DNA of 64,000 nt from Paraburkholderia podalyriae. GTDB taxonomy: Bacteria > Pseudomonadota > Gammaproteobacteria > Burkholderiales > Burkholderiaceae. Both the position numbers and the translations under genes were made by a program. The stretch is taken from the NCBI RefSeq assembly GCF_014397785.1, contig NZ_VZQQ01000003.1:248001-312000 (forward strand), in the 5' to 3' direction. Numbering within the stretch: the stretch's first letter is position 1; each line of letters begins with the position of its first letter. The notes below the pieces were generated by a model. It worked only from the letters and a program-made list of their open reading frames with translations. It had not been told where the DNA came from and made no database searches. Shown here piece by piece: positions 1 through 9,434 of the stretch.

Positions 1-345
1 ATGCCGCACGGCCTTGTTGCCAGCGTGGAAGATCTGCAGGATTGCCGGCGCACCACCGCTTTTTGCCGCCTGCGCGAGACGGCGCAGGCTCGGGATAAAC
101 CGGTCCTCATGAGCAGCGAATTCACCGGTAAACCCGATGCCGTTTGCCGTCACGTGGGTGCAGCCGGTCACAATCATGCCAACGCCTTCAGCTCGGGCGC
201 GATAGTAGGCCACCTCCTGATCGGACACCGTGCCGTCGGCATTGGCGGACCAGGTCGTCATTGGCGCCATGACGGAGCGATTGCGAAGGGCAACGCCGTT
301 CCCGAATGCAAACGGCTGGAAGAGTGGCGATGTTCGTTGCGTCAT
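1..345 (-). CDS. Old Yellow Enzyme-family NADH:flavin oxidoreductase, N-terminal part, cut by window edge
   Basis: Reading leftwards from the ATG at 343-345, the frame stays open for 115 codons to the window edge. The protein starts MTQRTSPLFQPF and continues with NRSVMAPMTTW, the usual opening of the FMN-binding TIM barrel of OYE ene-reductases, where FMN contacts sit on the first strand. Further on are YYRARAEGVGMIVTG and ILQIFHAGNKA, matching barrel strands 2 and 3. It is a paralogue of the complete OYE gene at 594-1715 and is the last visible gene of the leftward cluster. These enzymes reduce activated C=C bonds with NAD(P)H; the substrate here is unknown. The C-terminal two thirds lie outside the window. 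Confidence 0.85.
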   Translation of the reverse strand, partial: MTQRTSPLFQPFAFGNGVALRNRSVMAPMTTWSANADGTVSDQEVAYYRARAEGVGMIVTGCTHVTANGIGFTGEFAAHEDRFIPSLRRLAQAAKSGGAPAILQIFHAGNKAVRH

Positions 346-475
346 AAGAGTCGATTTGATTATGATCAGCGACAACCAGCCGTGGCTGGCGCGTAAGGTT
401 CGAATGAACCGATACCCGGCGTCGGCGGACCGTGCGAGATCGAGTTGGATTGTTTGCAGAGAGGGGGCTTCCCGG

Positions 476-533
476 AGCTTGCGGATCGAGTACACCCGAT
501 GGTGCTTTCGGATGTACTCGGACCCGCAAGCTT
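476..533. repeat. Imperfect inverted repeat between the two OYE genes
   Basis: The arms 476-499 and 508-533 are reverse complements over about 24 of 26 positions (AGCTTGCGGATCGAGTACA against its partner), with an 8-base loop. The hairpin sits in the 248-bp gap between two genes read leftwards. It lacks a T-tract on either side, so it is not a standard intrinsic terminator. It could be an mRNA-stabilising or processing hairpin, or a REP-like element. Confidence 0.6.
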
Positions 534-593
534 CAGGGCAAGCCAGGCGCCGGAGTCAGACACGGTGGTGCGTCGTCCAGTCGTGGTACGGGT

Positions 594-1715
<1,122 letters not shown>

Positions 1716-1805
1716 GAGGGAAATTCCTGAAAATAATATTGCGTATCTATGTGATGCCATCTATGCGGTCAACGGTCGCAGCGCGCCCGGGCCTGGCGCA
1801 AGCGC

Positions 1806-2363
1806 TCAGCCGAGCAGTGCACCAATAGCCTTGAAAACGGCAGCGCTATCCGGCGAGGAGAAGGTCTCGAGCAGACTCGTCGACAGCGTGAGCGTCGAGG
1901 AGATAACCGCGCCGGCCGCGCGCATCTGTTCGATGGCCGCAGTTTGGGTGCGCTCGCTCCATCCACCGCAAGCGTCGATCATTACGTGCACTTCGTAGCC
2001 GGCGTTTCGTGCACCTAAAACAGCATTGAGGACAGCGATTTCGGTCAGGACACCGCCGACCACGAGCACCGGTCTCTTCAGCGCGCTGATATGTTGAGCG
2101 GACTCCGCGTGGCCAAATAGATGCGGCCCATTGCGGGTGACCATAGTCGCCGAAAGCCCGTCGACCTGAAGTTCGGGGATGAGCTTCGTCTCCGCGCCGG
2201 TCGGTATGGTCGAGATAAATGCCGGTGCTCCAAAATCCCTGGCTAGCGTCGCCAATGCGCCCACCGATGTTTGAAGGCGCTCCAGCGGCAGAGTTTTCGC
2301 TGCAGGGATGACGTCGATTTGGAAATCGAGAAATAGAAAGGCGATGTCTTGTGCTTTAGGCAT
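1806..2363 (-). CDS. Isochorismatase-fold hydrolase (YcaC-like), catalytic cysteine position occupied by alanine
   Basis: The 185-residue protein has the Rossmann-like isochorismatase fold: FLFLDFQIDVI near the N-terminus carries the catalytic Asp, and VVGGVLTEIAVLNAV holds the usual cis-peptide/nucleophile segment followed by GYEVHVMIDACGG. In YcaC-type cysteine hydrolases the segment reads TE(V/I)CV; here it reads TEIAV, so the nucleophilic Cys appears to be Ala. A Cys exists later (IDACGG) at a non-catalytic position. The start is MPKAQDIAF; upstream codons have no family match. It may be a non-hydrolytic or altered member, acting with the neighbouring OYE and hydrolase genes. Confidence 0.8.
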   Translation of the reverse strand: MPKAQDIAFLFLDFQIDVIPAAKTLPLERLQTSVGALATLARDFGAPAFISTIPTGAETKLIPELQVDGLSATMVTRNGPHLFGHAESAQHISALKRPVLVVGGVLTEIAVLNAVLGARNAGYEVHVMIDACGGWSERTQTAAIEQMRAAGAVISSTLTLSTSLLETFSSPDSAAVFKAIGALLG

Positions 2364-2508
2364 GAAACTACTCCGTGAATCGCAACCGGGACGAAGCGGA
2401 CTGGAACTCACCATGCCGGCGCGGGTTGAACAATCGCGCCGGACATAATGACGATTATTAGAGGAGCCTGTGCCACCCCTGGAACACCTGTGCGATGGCG
2501 CGGTCCGC

Positions 2509-3423
2509 TTAACCGAGATGCTGCTTGAAGAAGCTAACGAGCTTCACGGAGGCGGGATCGACATACTCGGGCTTGTCGTACAGGTCGACATGTGACGCGC
2601 CCTCGATCCAGAACAGCTCCTTCGGCCCCTTTGCCTTCTCTATCGTTTCCACGCTGAAGCGCTGCGTATCAGCTTCGGTTCCCGCGATCATCAGAAGTGG
2701 TCGCGGAGCAATGAGATCGACCAGGGCATAGGAATCGTATTGCGCGATTTTGTCGACGCTGCGCGCGACCCACTGATTGGTCGAGCGGGGATGCTGGCCA
2801 CGCGGTGTGCGATAGTAGTCGTAGGCCTCGCGGAACATGCTCTTCTCGGGGAAGAACTTTGCCTGCTCGTCGGTCGCCGGCACGATCTGCGCCATGCGGA
2901 CCGGCTCGCCTTTCGCTTCGTTAGTGCGGTCGACAGCCGCCTCGTCGAGCTGCTTCTGCAGCACGTCCGGGCTTTGCTTTCCGTCCATGCCTTCACGCCA
3001 GAGGATGCCAACGCACGCGCCGACCACGGTGGCAACGGCCTTGATCCGGTGGTCGGTCTGGGCCGCGAACGGCACATAGCCACCCGAAGCGCAGATGCCG
3101 AGCGCGCCGATGCGTTGCGGATCAACTTCCGGCCGGATCGAGAGGTAAGAAACCGCACTCTTGACATCTTCGGCGCGTTGGATCGGATCTTCGAGCCCGC
3201 GAGGAGAGCCTTCGCTCTCACCCTGATAGGCCGCATCGAAAGTCAGAACGACGAAGCCCTGCTTGACCAGGCGCTCCGCATAGTTGGACGGGCTCTGTTC
3301 CTTCACCGAGCCCATGGGGTGGCTGATGACAACGCCCGGCAGTGGACCGGACGTGTTTTCGGGAACATAGAGATGGCCGGCAATGCTCAGGCCGCTGCTG
3401 GGGAATTTGACGTCGTGTCGCAT
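2509..3423 (-). CDS. Alpha/beta hydrolase, dienelactone-hydrolase-like
   Basis: The 304-residue protein has the alpha/beta hydrolase layout: an oxyanion region VVISHPMGSVKEQ, the nucleophile elbow GICASGG in which the central residue is Cys rather than Ser, an acid near MIAGTEADT, and a terminal His in GASHVDLYD. A Cys nucleophile is known in dienelactone hydrolase. It is about 30-35% alike by eye to the hydrolase at 5252-6280, with the same DAAYQGES and AYDYY segments. No signal peptide is present, so it should be cytoplasmic. The substrate is unknown; ester or lactone cleavage is the family inference. Confidence 0.82.
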   Translation of the reverse strand: MRHDVKFPSSGLSIAGHLYVPENTSGPLPGVVISHPMGSVKEQSPSNYAERLVKQGFVVLTFDAAYQGESEGSPRGLEDPIQRAEDVKSAVSYLSIRPEVDPQRIGALGICASGGYVPFAAQTDHRIKAVATVVGACVGILWREGMDGKQSPDVLQKQLDEAAVDRTNEAKGEPVRMAQIVPATDEQAKFFPEKSMFREAYDYYRTPRGQHPRSTNQWVARSVDKIAQYDSYALVDLIAPRPLLMIAGTEADTQRFSVETIEKAKGPKELFWIEGASHVDLYDKPEYVDPASVKLVSFFKQHLG

Positions 3424-3586
3424 GACAGATTTCCTTCGTGGTTGATCGGATTAAGCGGGTATCGCGGGTGGCCTCTGGAAACGACTGACGACAGTCCCTC
3501 CGGAGGTTCCGCTACGCCTCCTCGGCCAGTGCACTTCTTGCTTCCCATCGGGCAACTGGCCGATTTGCACGATTTCGTGTTGCTAA

Positions 3587-4414
3587 TTATTCTGAGAAGT
3601 CAGTCGAAACCGACACACTGCGCCACTCGTCGGCCAGTTCGCGGTCCCGACTTGCGCGCGTGAGCACGCCTTCGTAAGCATCGGTCCCGATAGCCAGGCG
3701 CACCGGCGGCTCTTTCGACTGCACCAGCGCCACCACGACCTCGCCGAGCCTGGCGGGGTCTCCCGGCTGCTTGTAGTTCGCCCCGTCGAACGTGGCCTGA
3801 AGGGTTTTGCGATAGGCCTCGTAGTCCGGAATCAGGACGTCCCCGTGCAAAACCGAGGTGGCATCAAGGAAATCCGTACGGAAGGCACCGGGCTCGATCA
3901 GCGTCGCCTTGATGTCGAACTGCTTGAGTTCCCCGCTCAACCCTTCCGACCAGCCCTCCAGGGCGAACTTGGACGCACAGTAGATCGACGCCCCCGGCGT
4001 ACTGAGAAGACCGCCGATAGACGACACTGTGAGCACATGGCCCGAGCGCTGCTCGCGCATGACCGGCAGGATCGCCCGAGTTACGGCGAACACGCCGAAG
4101 ACGTTCGTGGCGAACTGCCTGTCGATTGCTGCGGCCGACAGCTGCTCGAATGCTCCCAGCTGACCGTAGCCGGCATTGTTGACGAGTACATCAATGCGCG
4201 TGAATTTCTGGACAGCCCTGTCAACGGCGGACCGGATCGAAAGCTCATCGGTAACGTCGAGCGGTAGCACCAGCAGTCGGTCTCCGGCGAGGACGGATTC
4301 GAGCTGTTGTGGTTTGCGCGCCGTGGCAACGACCTGATCTCCCGCCGCCAGGGCAGCACGGGCGATTTCAAGGCCGAATCCACGGCTGGCTCCGGTAATA
4401 AACCAGGTCTTCAT
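3587..4414 (-). CDS. Short-chain dehydrogenase/reductase
   Basis: A classical SDR of 275 residues. The cofactor motif is TGASRGFG at residues about 7-14, with VNNAGYG further on. The catalytic Ser is in TVSSIGG and the Tyr-x-x-x-Lys in YCASK. An Arg after the second strand (ATARK) suggests NADPH preference. The start ATG at 4412-4414 is preceded by a strong GGGAGG ribosome site. The next gene upstream ends 17 bp away, so the two SDR genes are probably cotranscribed. A 163-bp gap separates it from the downstream hydrolase. Confidence 0.9.
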   Translation of the reverse strand: MKTWFITGASRGFGLEIARAALAAGDQVVATARKPQQLESVLAGDRLLVLPLDVTDELSIRSAVDRAVQKFTRIDVLVNNAGYGQLGAFEQLSAAAIDRQFATNVFGVFAVTRAILPVMREQRSGHVLTVSSIGGLLSTPGASIYCASKFALEGWSEGLSGELKQFDIKATLIEPGAFRTDFLDATSVLHGDVLIPDYEAYRKTLQATFDGANYKQPGDPARLGEVVVALVQSKEPPVRLAIGTDAYEGVLTRASRDRELADEWRSVSVSTDFSE

Positions 4415-4431
4415 TGGTGAGCCTCCCAAGG

Positions 4432-5235
4432 TCAAAGGGTCGAGCGGGTAATGGACTCGTTCTGCTTCCACGCATCAAGATGTTCCTGATAGCGCTTGCG
4501 CACGGAGTCGAGACCGTGCCCTACATACAGGCGCACAGGTGCGTGCTTCGAGCCCGCGATGGACACGATGGCTTCACTGGCGCCGTCGAGGTTCCCCGGC
4601 GTGTAGTCGAATATCGCGCCACGCAGCTCAGCGGCAGGGGCATAAGCCTCGATCCTCTGTGCCGGGGCTTCGGCCTTGCTGCCAAGCTCCGTTTCGAAGT
4701 AGCCAGGCTCGACGATCGTGACCATGACACCAAGGTGCGCAAGGTCGAAGGCGAGAGACTCGCTATAGCCCTCGATCGCGAACTTCGAGGCCGCGTATGC
4801 GGGTATGAGGGGCATGGCGATCACCCCAGCGGCAGACGAGAAGTTGAGGATGTGGCCCGAACCCCGCGCGCGCATGCCGGGCAGGACAGCACGGGTCACG
4901 GCCAGCGTTCCGAACACGTTGGTCTCGAACTGGTCCCTGACCTGGTCGATCGTATGTTCCTCGAGGGTGCCTCCAAGCACCTTGGCCGCCGCGTTCACGA
5001 GCACATCGAGCGCACCGAAGCGCTGCTCGCTGCTGGCAAGTGCCTCAAGGATGCTGGCTTCATCGCGCACATCCAGTCGCGTCACATGGACATTGGACAG
5101 CTTCGCGAAGCTGACGGGCGCCTTGTCGATATCCCGCATCGTGGCAGTAACGTTCCAGCCCTTTTCAGCAAACTTGTGGACGAGGTTTTCGCCAAACCCC
5201 GAGGCCGCGCCGGTAATGAGAACAGTCCTGGTCAT
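4432..5235 (-). CDS. Short-chain dehydrogenase/reductase
   Basis: A second classical SDR of 267 residues with cofactor loop TGAASGFG, the segment VNAAAKV in place of the commoner NNAG, catalytic Ser in NFSSAAG and YAASK. The start ATG at 5233-5235 follows CAGGAGAG; the longer upstream reading lacks homology. It is a paralogue of the SDR immediately downstream and lies 16 bp after the hydrolase gene at 5252-6280, consistent with an operon. The replacement of NNAG by NAAA is unusual for the family but leaves the Ser-Tyr-Lys set intact. Confidence 0.9.
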   Translation of the reverse strand: MTRTVLITGAASGFGENLVHKFAEKGWNVTATMRDIDKAPVSFAKLSNVHVTRLDVRDEASILEALASSEQRFGALDVLVNAAAKVLGGTLEEHTIDQVRDQFETNVFGTLAVTRAVLPGMRARGSGHILNFSSAAGVIAMPLIPAYAASKFAIEGYSESLAFDLAHLGVMVTIVEPGYFETELGSKAEAPAQRIEAYAPAAELRGAIFDYTPGNLDGASEAIVSIAGSKHAPVRLYVGHGLDSVRKRYQEHLDAWKQNESITRSTL

Positions 5236-5251
5236 TAATCTCTCCTGTGAC

Positions 5252-6280
5252 TCAGATATTGGTTGCAGCCCGTCTGCCGCCTCGTGCGGTCGACGGAAAG
5301 CGTTTCCTGGGGATCTGGCTGACATGGCCCCCTCCCCGCGATGCCCGGCTCGCCACTTCCATCACGGGCAGCCTGCTCAAAAAGAACGGTGCGAGCAGCG
5401 ACACGGCTTCTTCAACAAACCTGCACACGTCGTACAGGTCCATATGATTGGCGCCGTCGACAACATGAAAAGATTTGTCTTTGCTTGCAGCACGATCGAA
5501 CAGTTCTTCACTCATCCACCTGCTGCCCGCTTCACTGCCCGCAACGATCAACAGCGGTTGCGTCAGATAGATGTCGGCCAGGTGATAGGCGTCGTAGGTG
5601 ACGATCTGGTTCAGGCTGCGTAGTGTGGCGAAACCCGGCGCCGTGGCGCACTCCGCGCGGACCGAGTGGTAGTACTCCCAAGCCTGACGCATCTCCTCGT
5701 TCGGGGCGTCCTGCTCCCGCAGGGGCGCAAGCGGCATCGTGGCCAAAGCCGCACCGCGGGCATCCATGGTTCGGGCGTTGGAGCCCGCTTCGATGTTTGG
5801 CAATGCGTCGATGGACTTTCCACTGTTGTCCCAGCCATTGCGGAACAGCGTACCGATGTTGACGGCACTCACGGTGCCGACGGCCTTGATCCGACGGTCC
5901 TGAATCGCGGCGCAGGCGGCATATCCGGCTCCCGCGCAGATGCCCATCGCCCCGAGGCGATTCATGTCGACGTACGGCAGCGTCGCCAGGTAATCGATCA
6001 CCGCGCTGATGTCCTCGGTACGGATGTAGGGGTTTTCAAGCTGGCGCGGCTCGCCGGTACTCTCGCCCTGATAGGACGCGTCGTAGGCAATGGTCACGAA
6101 ACCGTGCGCCGCAAGCTTCTTCGCATAGGTGCCCGCGGTTTGCTCCTTCACGCCGCCGCCCGGATGTGACACCACGATCGCCGGATACACACGGTTCTCG
6201 TCGAATCCTTCCGGAAAGTTGACCACCGCCGACATGGCGATCGCCTTGTTACACGAATTGGCGAACGTGACTTTGCCCAC
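5252..6280 (-). CDS. Alpha/beta hydrolase, dienelactone-hydrolase-like, first gene of the leftward operon
   Basis: The 342-residue protein has IVVSHPGGGVKEQ, the nucleophile elbow GICAGAG with a central Cys, LLIVAGSEAGS and the His in GANHMDLYD. It carries about 30 extra C-terminal residues rich in Arg and Gly compared with the paralogue at 2509-3423. As the first gene of the leftward cluster it faces the LysR gene across a 148-bp divergent promoter region, the normal arrangement for LysR-controlled catabolic genes. Substrate unknown. Confidence 0.82.
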   Translation of the reverse strand: MGKVTFANSCNKAIAMSAVVNFPEGFDENRVYPAIVVSHPGGGVKEQTAGTYAKKLAAHGFVTIAYDASYQGESTGEPRQLENPYIRTEDISAVIDYLATLPYVDMNRLGAMGICAGAGYAACAAIQDRRIKAVGTVSAVNIGTLFRNGWDNSGKSIDALPNIEAGSNARTMDARGAALATMPLAPLREQDAPNEEMRQAWEYYHSVRAECATAPGFATLRSLNQIVTYDAYHLADIYLTQPLLIVAGSEAGSRWMSEELFDRAASKDKSFHVVDGANHMDLYDVCRFVEEAVSLLAPFFLSRLPVMEVASRASRGGGHVSQIPRKRFPSTARGGRRAATNI

Positions 6281-6350
6281 AATCAGGCTCCTCTTGATCT
6301 AGACCAGCGCTTCGGTTCAGGACCGACGCCATCCAATGTAGACCAGAAGG

Positions 6351-6373
6351 ATTGGATTGATTAGACGCCCAAT
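6351..6373. promoter_or_regulatory. Candidate LysR operator in divergent promoter region
   Basis: The dyad ATTGG-N13-CCAAT lies between the divergently read hydrolase and LysR genes, where a LysR regulator normally binds. Such short interrupted dyads fit the family pattern, but this one is found by eye only and the promoter elements around it are not clear. Confidence 0.3.
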
Positions 6374-6428
6374 ATCGATGGGGCCTATCATGCCTGTGAT
6401 AAATCAATTCGATGCGGGAGAAAACCTT

Positions 6429-7322
6429 ATGCGGCGGGACGAGATCGCGGATCTAACGGTGTTCGTAGTTGTGGCAGAAGAGCGCAGTTTCACGAAGGCG
6501 GCCACCCGCCTCGGTATGGCACAGTCTGCGCTTAGCCAGATCGTGCGTCGCACTGAAGAGCGCCTCGGCCTGCGCCTGCTCTCGCGCACGACCCGAAGCG
6601 TGGCGCCCACGGAAGCCGGTGAGCGGCTTCTCGCGACCCTCGGCCCCATGCTGCACGACCTGGACGCGGCAATCGCCTCATTGGGTGACCTGCGTGATCG
6701 TCCGTCTGGCACCATTCGGCTCACAACCGTGGAACACGCAGCCAAAACAATCCTCATTCCGGCAATGCAGCGGCTGCTTGTTGGAAACCCGGACATCAAC
6801 GTCGAGGTCACAGTCGATTACGGGCTGGCAGACGTCGTGGCCGACCGCTTCGATGCCGGAGTACGCCTCGGCGGGGAGATCGCCAGGGACATGATCGCGA
6901 TGCGGATTGGCCCCGACATTCCGATGGCGATCGTCGGTTCGCCGGAATACTTTCGCAACAGCCCAATGCCGACGTCACCGGCTCAACTGATCGACCACCG
7001 GGCCATCAATCTACGCCTGCCAACGTCGGGCACGGTAAACGCATGGCGACTGAAACGCGGAGGTCGCGAAGCACGCGTCCGGGTTGATGGTCAGCTTGTG
7101 CTGAATACCATCGATCTCATCCTTGATGCGGCGCTCGACGGCCACGGCCTTGCCTATCTGCCGCTCGACCAGGTCCAGCCCTGTCTCGACGCCGAGCGGC
7201 TCGTGAGGGTCCTGGGAAGGTTCACGCCCGACCTGCCGGGATACCATCTCTACTATCCCCACCGGCGCCATGCATCACCTGCTTTCAGGCTTCTCGTGGA
7301 CGCCTTGAGATATCGGGGATAA
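6429..7322 (+). CDS. LysR-family transcriptional regulator
   Basis: A 297-residue LysR protein. The N-terminal winged HTH is at residues about 6-65 (TVFVVVAEERSFTKAATRLG, then SALSQIVRR and LLSRTTRSVAPTEAG), followed by a periplasmic-binding-like effector domain ending LVDALRYRG. It belongs by eye to the group with RRDEIADLTVF starts that control oxidoreductases. The start is the ATG of MRRDEIADL behind GGGAG. It is divergent from the OYE/SDR/hydrolase cluster and is probably its regulator; the inducer is unknown. Confidence 0.9.
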   Translation: MRRDEIADLTVFVVVAEERSFTKAATRLGMAQSALSQIVRRTEERLGLRLLSRTTRSVAPTEAGERLLATLGPMLHDLDAAIASLGDLRDRPSGTIRLTTVEHAAKTILIPAMQRLLVGNPDINVEVTVDYGLADVVADRFDAGVRLGGEIARDMIAMRIGPDIPMAIVGSPEYFRNSPMPTSPAQLIDHRAINLRLPTSGTVNAWRLKRGGREARVRVDGQLVLNTIDLILDAALDGHGLAYLPLDQVQPCLDAERLVRVLGRFTPDLPGYHLYYPHRRHASPAFRLLVDALRYRG

Positions 7323-7387
7323 AAGGCAACAAGCCGTACGGCGGTCTCTACGTTCAACCGGCGGGACTTTGGGTGTCAATCGACGGA

Positions 7388-7696
7388 CTATCTGGAGACA
7401 GGTCGACACGCGGCTGACATTTTAAGGCGTGCGCTGCTGGTGAAGTTCGCAACTTCTGCTAATGACGTCCGTTGGAGCGCTGATCCCTCTGAAGGACCTC
7501 GGCGATTCGGGATGACAGCGCTCGCGACCGGGTTTGCGACAAACTTCCGGCGCAGTCGATAAACCGTAGTCCAGTGAACCCCCAGCAGGTTCGCAGCTAC
7601 TATTGCCAGCTTGTTCGGGAGTGGCCCACACCTTGACGGCCGGAGAATGTCCGCTACTTTCGCAGCACGATTAGCCGCTTCCTTTGGAACCGTCAT
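7388..7696 (-). pseudogene. 5' remnant of a Mu/TniA-type transposase
   Basis: The reading starts MTVPKEAANRAAKVADIL and continues LLGVHWTTVYRLRRKF...NRRGPSEGS, which matches the N-terminal helix-turn-helix region of large Mu-type (TniA-like) transposases. About 65 residues match before the frame runs into unrelated residues and stops. The DDE catalytic core is absent, so this is a dead fragment. It marks past transposition next to the conjugation module. Confidence 0.55.
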
Positions 7697-8043
7697 TGCC
7701 GCCCCTTACTGAGCACCGTCAGACGCGTTGACCACAATCGGACCGGGCGGGGTCGGGTAGCGCAGATCGCTGCCCGGCAGGCCATCCCGTCGACGGGGAA
7801 AATGATGATCCAAGCCCGGTCTCATCCCGGCGTCTGGCGGAGTGACGAAAGTTAGCGACGCTTTGCGGGTACGGACGCGCCCCATCTCGCCACGCAAGGC
7901 TGCCCATGCAGGCACTTAAAGCCTGTCAGCATGGCCAGAAAGGAAGCACTAGCACGATTTGAAGGCCAGTAAACGTTCGGAGATCGAAACCTCGCCCAAG
8001 AGATCCCGAATCTACGAATTGGCATCGGCAACCCTGCTGCAGG
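7697..8043. other. Non-coding or decayed stretch
   Basis: About 350 bases with no convincing gene. The short open frames at 7706-7915 have no recognisable motif and overlap each other in different phases. Together with its neighbours on both sides this looks like eroded mobile DNA. Confidence 0.5.
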
Positions 8044-8576
8044 TCATTGACAGTCTTTGTCGCGTCGATTATCGAAAGCTGGCGACGCCCCTTCAGGTAC
8101 GTCCATTACCACCCGGTTGACATCCGCACTCTCGATAGCCCCAGCCTTGTACTTCAGTACAAACTGATTCGACCGGTCAAATCCGGCATGAATGACTTGC
8201 TCAGCGTCACAGCAGACTGCAAAGGTTGGGCATTGTGAACGGCCATGACGATCTGCCGATGCTCTTTCGCATATCGGATGATTGGAACCGACATCGAGCA
8301 AGCTGGCTCGTTGTCCAGATTCTCGTTAGCCTGATCGAGGATGAGTGGAATGGCGTAGGTGTCGACGAGCAGGTAGGAAATCAAAGGAGAGCTTCGCGCG
8401 ACTTGCGAGTGCAGTTCCACCGCTTGTCGCAAGTTTGAGTTTGCAATAGGCGTTGCAATCTGGCACGACCTATTTCGGTTTACTAAGGATTCCAACTTCT
8501 CCCTTGCAGTGTTTCTGCAGACAACGACAGCGCTCCCGCGCTCAATGTATCCATCTCCGTTAAACTGGTGAACCAC
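8044..8576 (-). pseudogene. Decayed C-terminal part of a P-loop (AAA/SMC-like) ATPase
   Basis: Two leftward frames together carry one protein tail. The first has YLLVDT, IPLILDQANENLDN (a Walker B / D-loop like segment), then RYAKEHRQIVMAVHNAQ (H-loop). After a frame change near 8,225-8,300 it continues CDAEQVIHAGFD, GAIESADVNRVVMDV and ASPAFDNRRDK. This order matches the C-terminus of large AAA-type ATPases with ILDQPEENLDN motifs, including TrlF-like proteins often found in defence loci. The frameshift, the Pro-Glu to Ala-Asn change in the motif and the loss of the N-terminal half mean it is not functional. Confidence 0.55.
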
Positions 8577-8733
8577 TCACAAAGTCAGTGGCAAGGATCC
8601 GATCGCAGTTTTGCGTGGGCGCACGGAGACAACGATCGACCTGTCGCGTTCTCTGACAATCAGTGACCGGCATAGTGATGTGCCACGTCGTGTCTCCAAC
8701 CACACCATTCTTCACCGCTCTACGAAAGCCACG

Positions 8734-8761
8734 TTGCATTCGTCCAACGACCGTCTATATT
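8734..8761 (+). promoter_or_regulatory. Probable sigma-70 promoter
   Basis: TTGCAT at 8734-8739 and TATATT at 8756-8761 are spaced by 16 bases, about 75 bases before the membrane protein start at 8838. Seen by eye only. Confidence 0.4.
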
Positions 8762-8837
8762 GGGGAAGAACATAGCGAGACATGTCTTTCCCGCGAATCC
8801 AGCGCAGAAAGGAGCACCTCGCAAAGGAGAACGCCGC

Positions 8838-9266
8838 ATGGACATCCTGAAGCTCGCCATCGTCGTGGCTATCCTGTGCGGGGTTGCAAAGGGAATCCAG
8901 CTATTCAGTCGCCATTGCCGGCGCCGGTTCGGTTGCAGTTTCTTTTCGGCGCGTGGCTTCTGGCTCGCGGCAATCGGCATCAATTTCCTCTGGTGGGGAT
9001 ACTATTTCTGGGTAACTGCCCCGCTTCGCCATACGCAGCCGTCCGGCGGACTTGTCCTCATGGCGATGGGCGTCGCTATGGCGATCTGGCTGGTAGTTGA
9101 AAACGTTCGTGACACCGACCTCCTTCACGGCATCGGCGGCTCGTCACTCCAGTTCGTACTGTTTTTCCCTGTTGCCCTCTACGGTATTCCGCTTCTCGTG
9201 ATCGTGATGTTTTTCATGCTTTTCGCGACTTTTAAGGGCGGACCTGCATGGTTTGTCGATCCATAA
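8838..9266 (+). CDS. Small membrane protein of unknown function
   Basis: A 142-residue protein with about four hydrophobic segments: residues 4-14, a stretch around FWLAAIGINFLWWGYYF, another at VLMAMGVAMAIWLVV, and FVLFFPVALYGIPLLVIVMFFMLFATF near the C-terminus. The ATG at 8838 follows AAAGGAGAA at good spacing; an upstream TTG in the same frame overlaps the promoter and is less likely. It is convergent with the relaxase gene at the end of the transfer operon. I do not recognise the family; a role linked to the conjugative element is possible from position only. Confidence 0.65.
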   Translation: MDILKLAIVVAILCGVAKGIQLFSRHCRRRFGCSFFSARGFWLAAIGINFLWWGYYFWVTAPLRHTQPSGGLVLMAMGVAMAIWLVVENVRDTDLLHGIGGSSLQFVLFFPVALYGIPLLVIVMFFMLFATFKGGPAWFVDP

Positions 9267-9434
9267 TCCTTGAACAGGGGCCCATCAGTTGGAGCCCGCT
9301 CACCGCCGCATGAAGGAGTGCCGTGGCGTCGGCAAACACCTCCATATGGGCAAAGATGCAGCGGAAAGCGCAAGAGCAGGATATCGGTGAGATGCCGATT
9401 GCCGCCGATCCGAGGCAATCTGGGCATCTCCGCA

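Noticed and set aside
1..396. Rightward open frame at the left edge
   Set aside because: It is antisense to the OYE N-terminal coding frame, which has clear family motifs.
7848..7856. TGGCGGAG-like match to the tRNA-Ser 3' end, considered as the left attachment site
   Set aside because: Only about 8 bases match and the rest of the T-arm is missing; expected by chance.
7706..7915. Short leftward frames in the gap after the LysR gene
   Set aside because: Two overlapping phases without motif or ribosome site; likely decayed mobile DNA.
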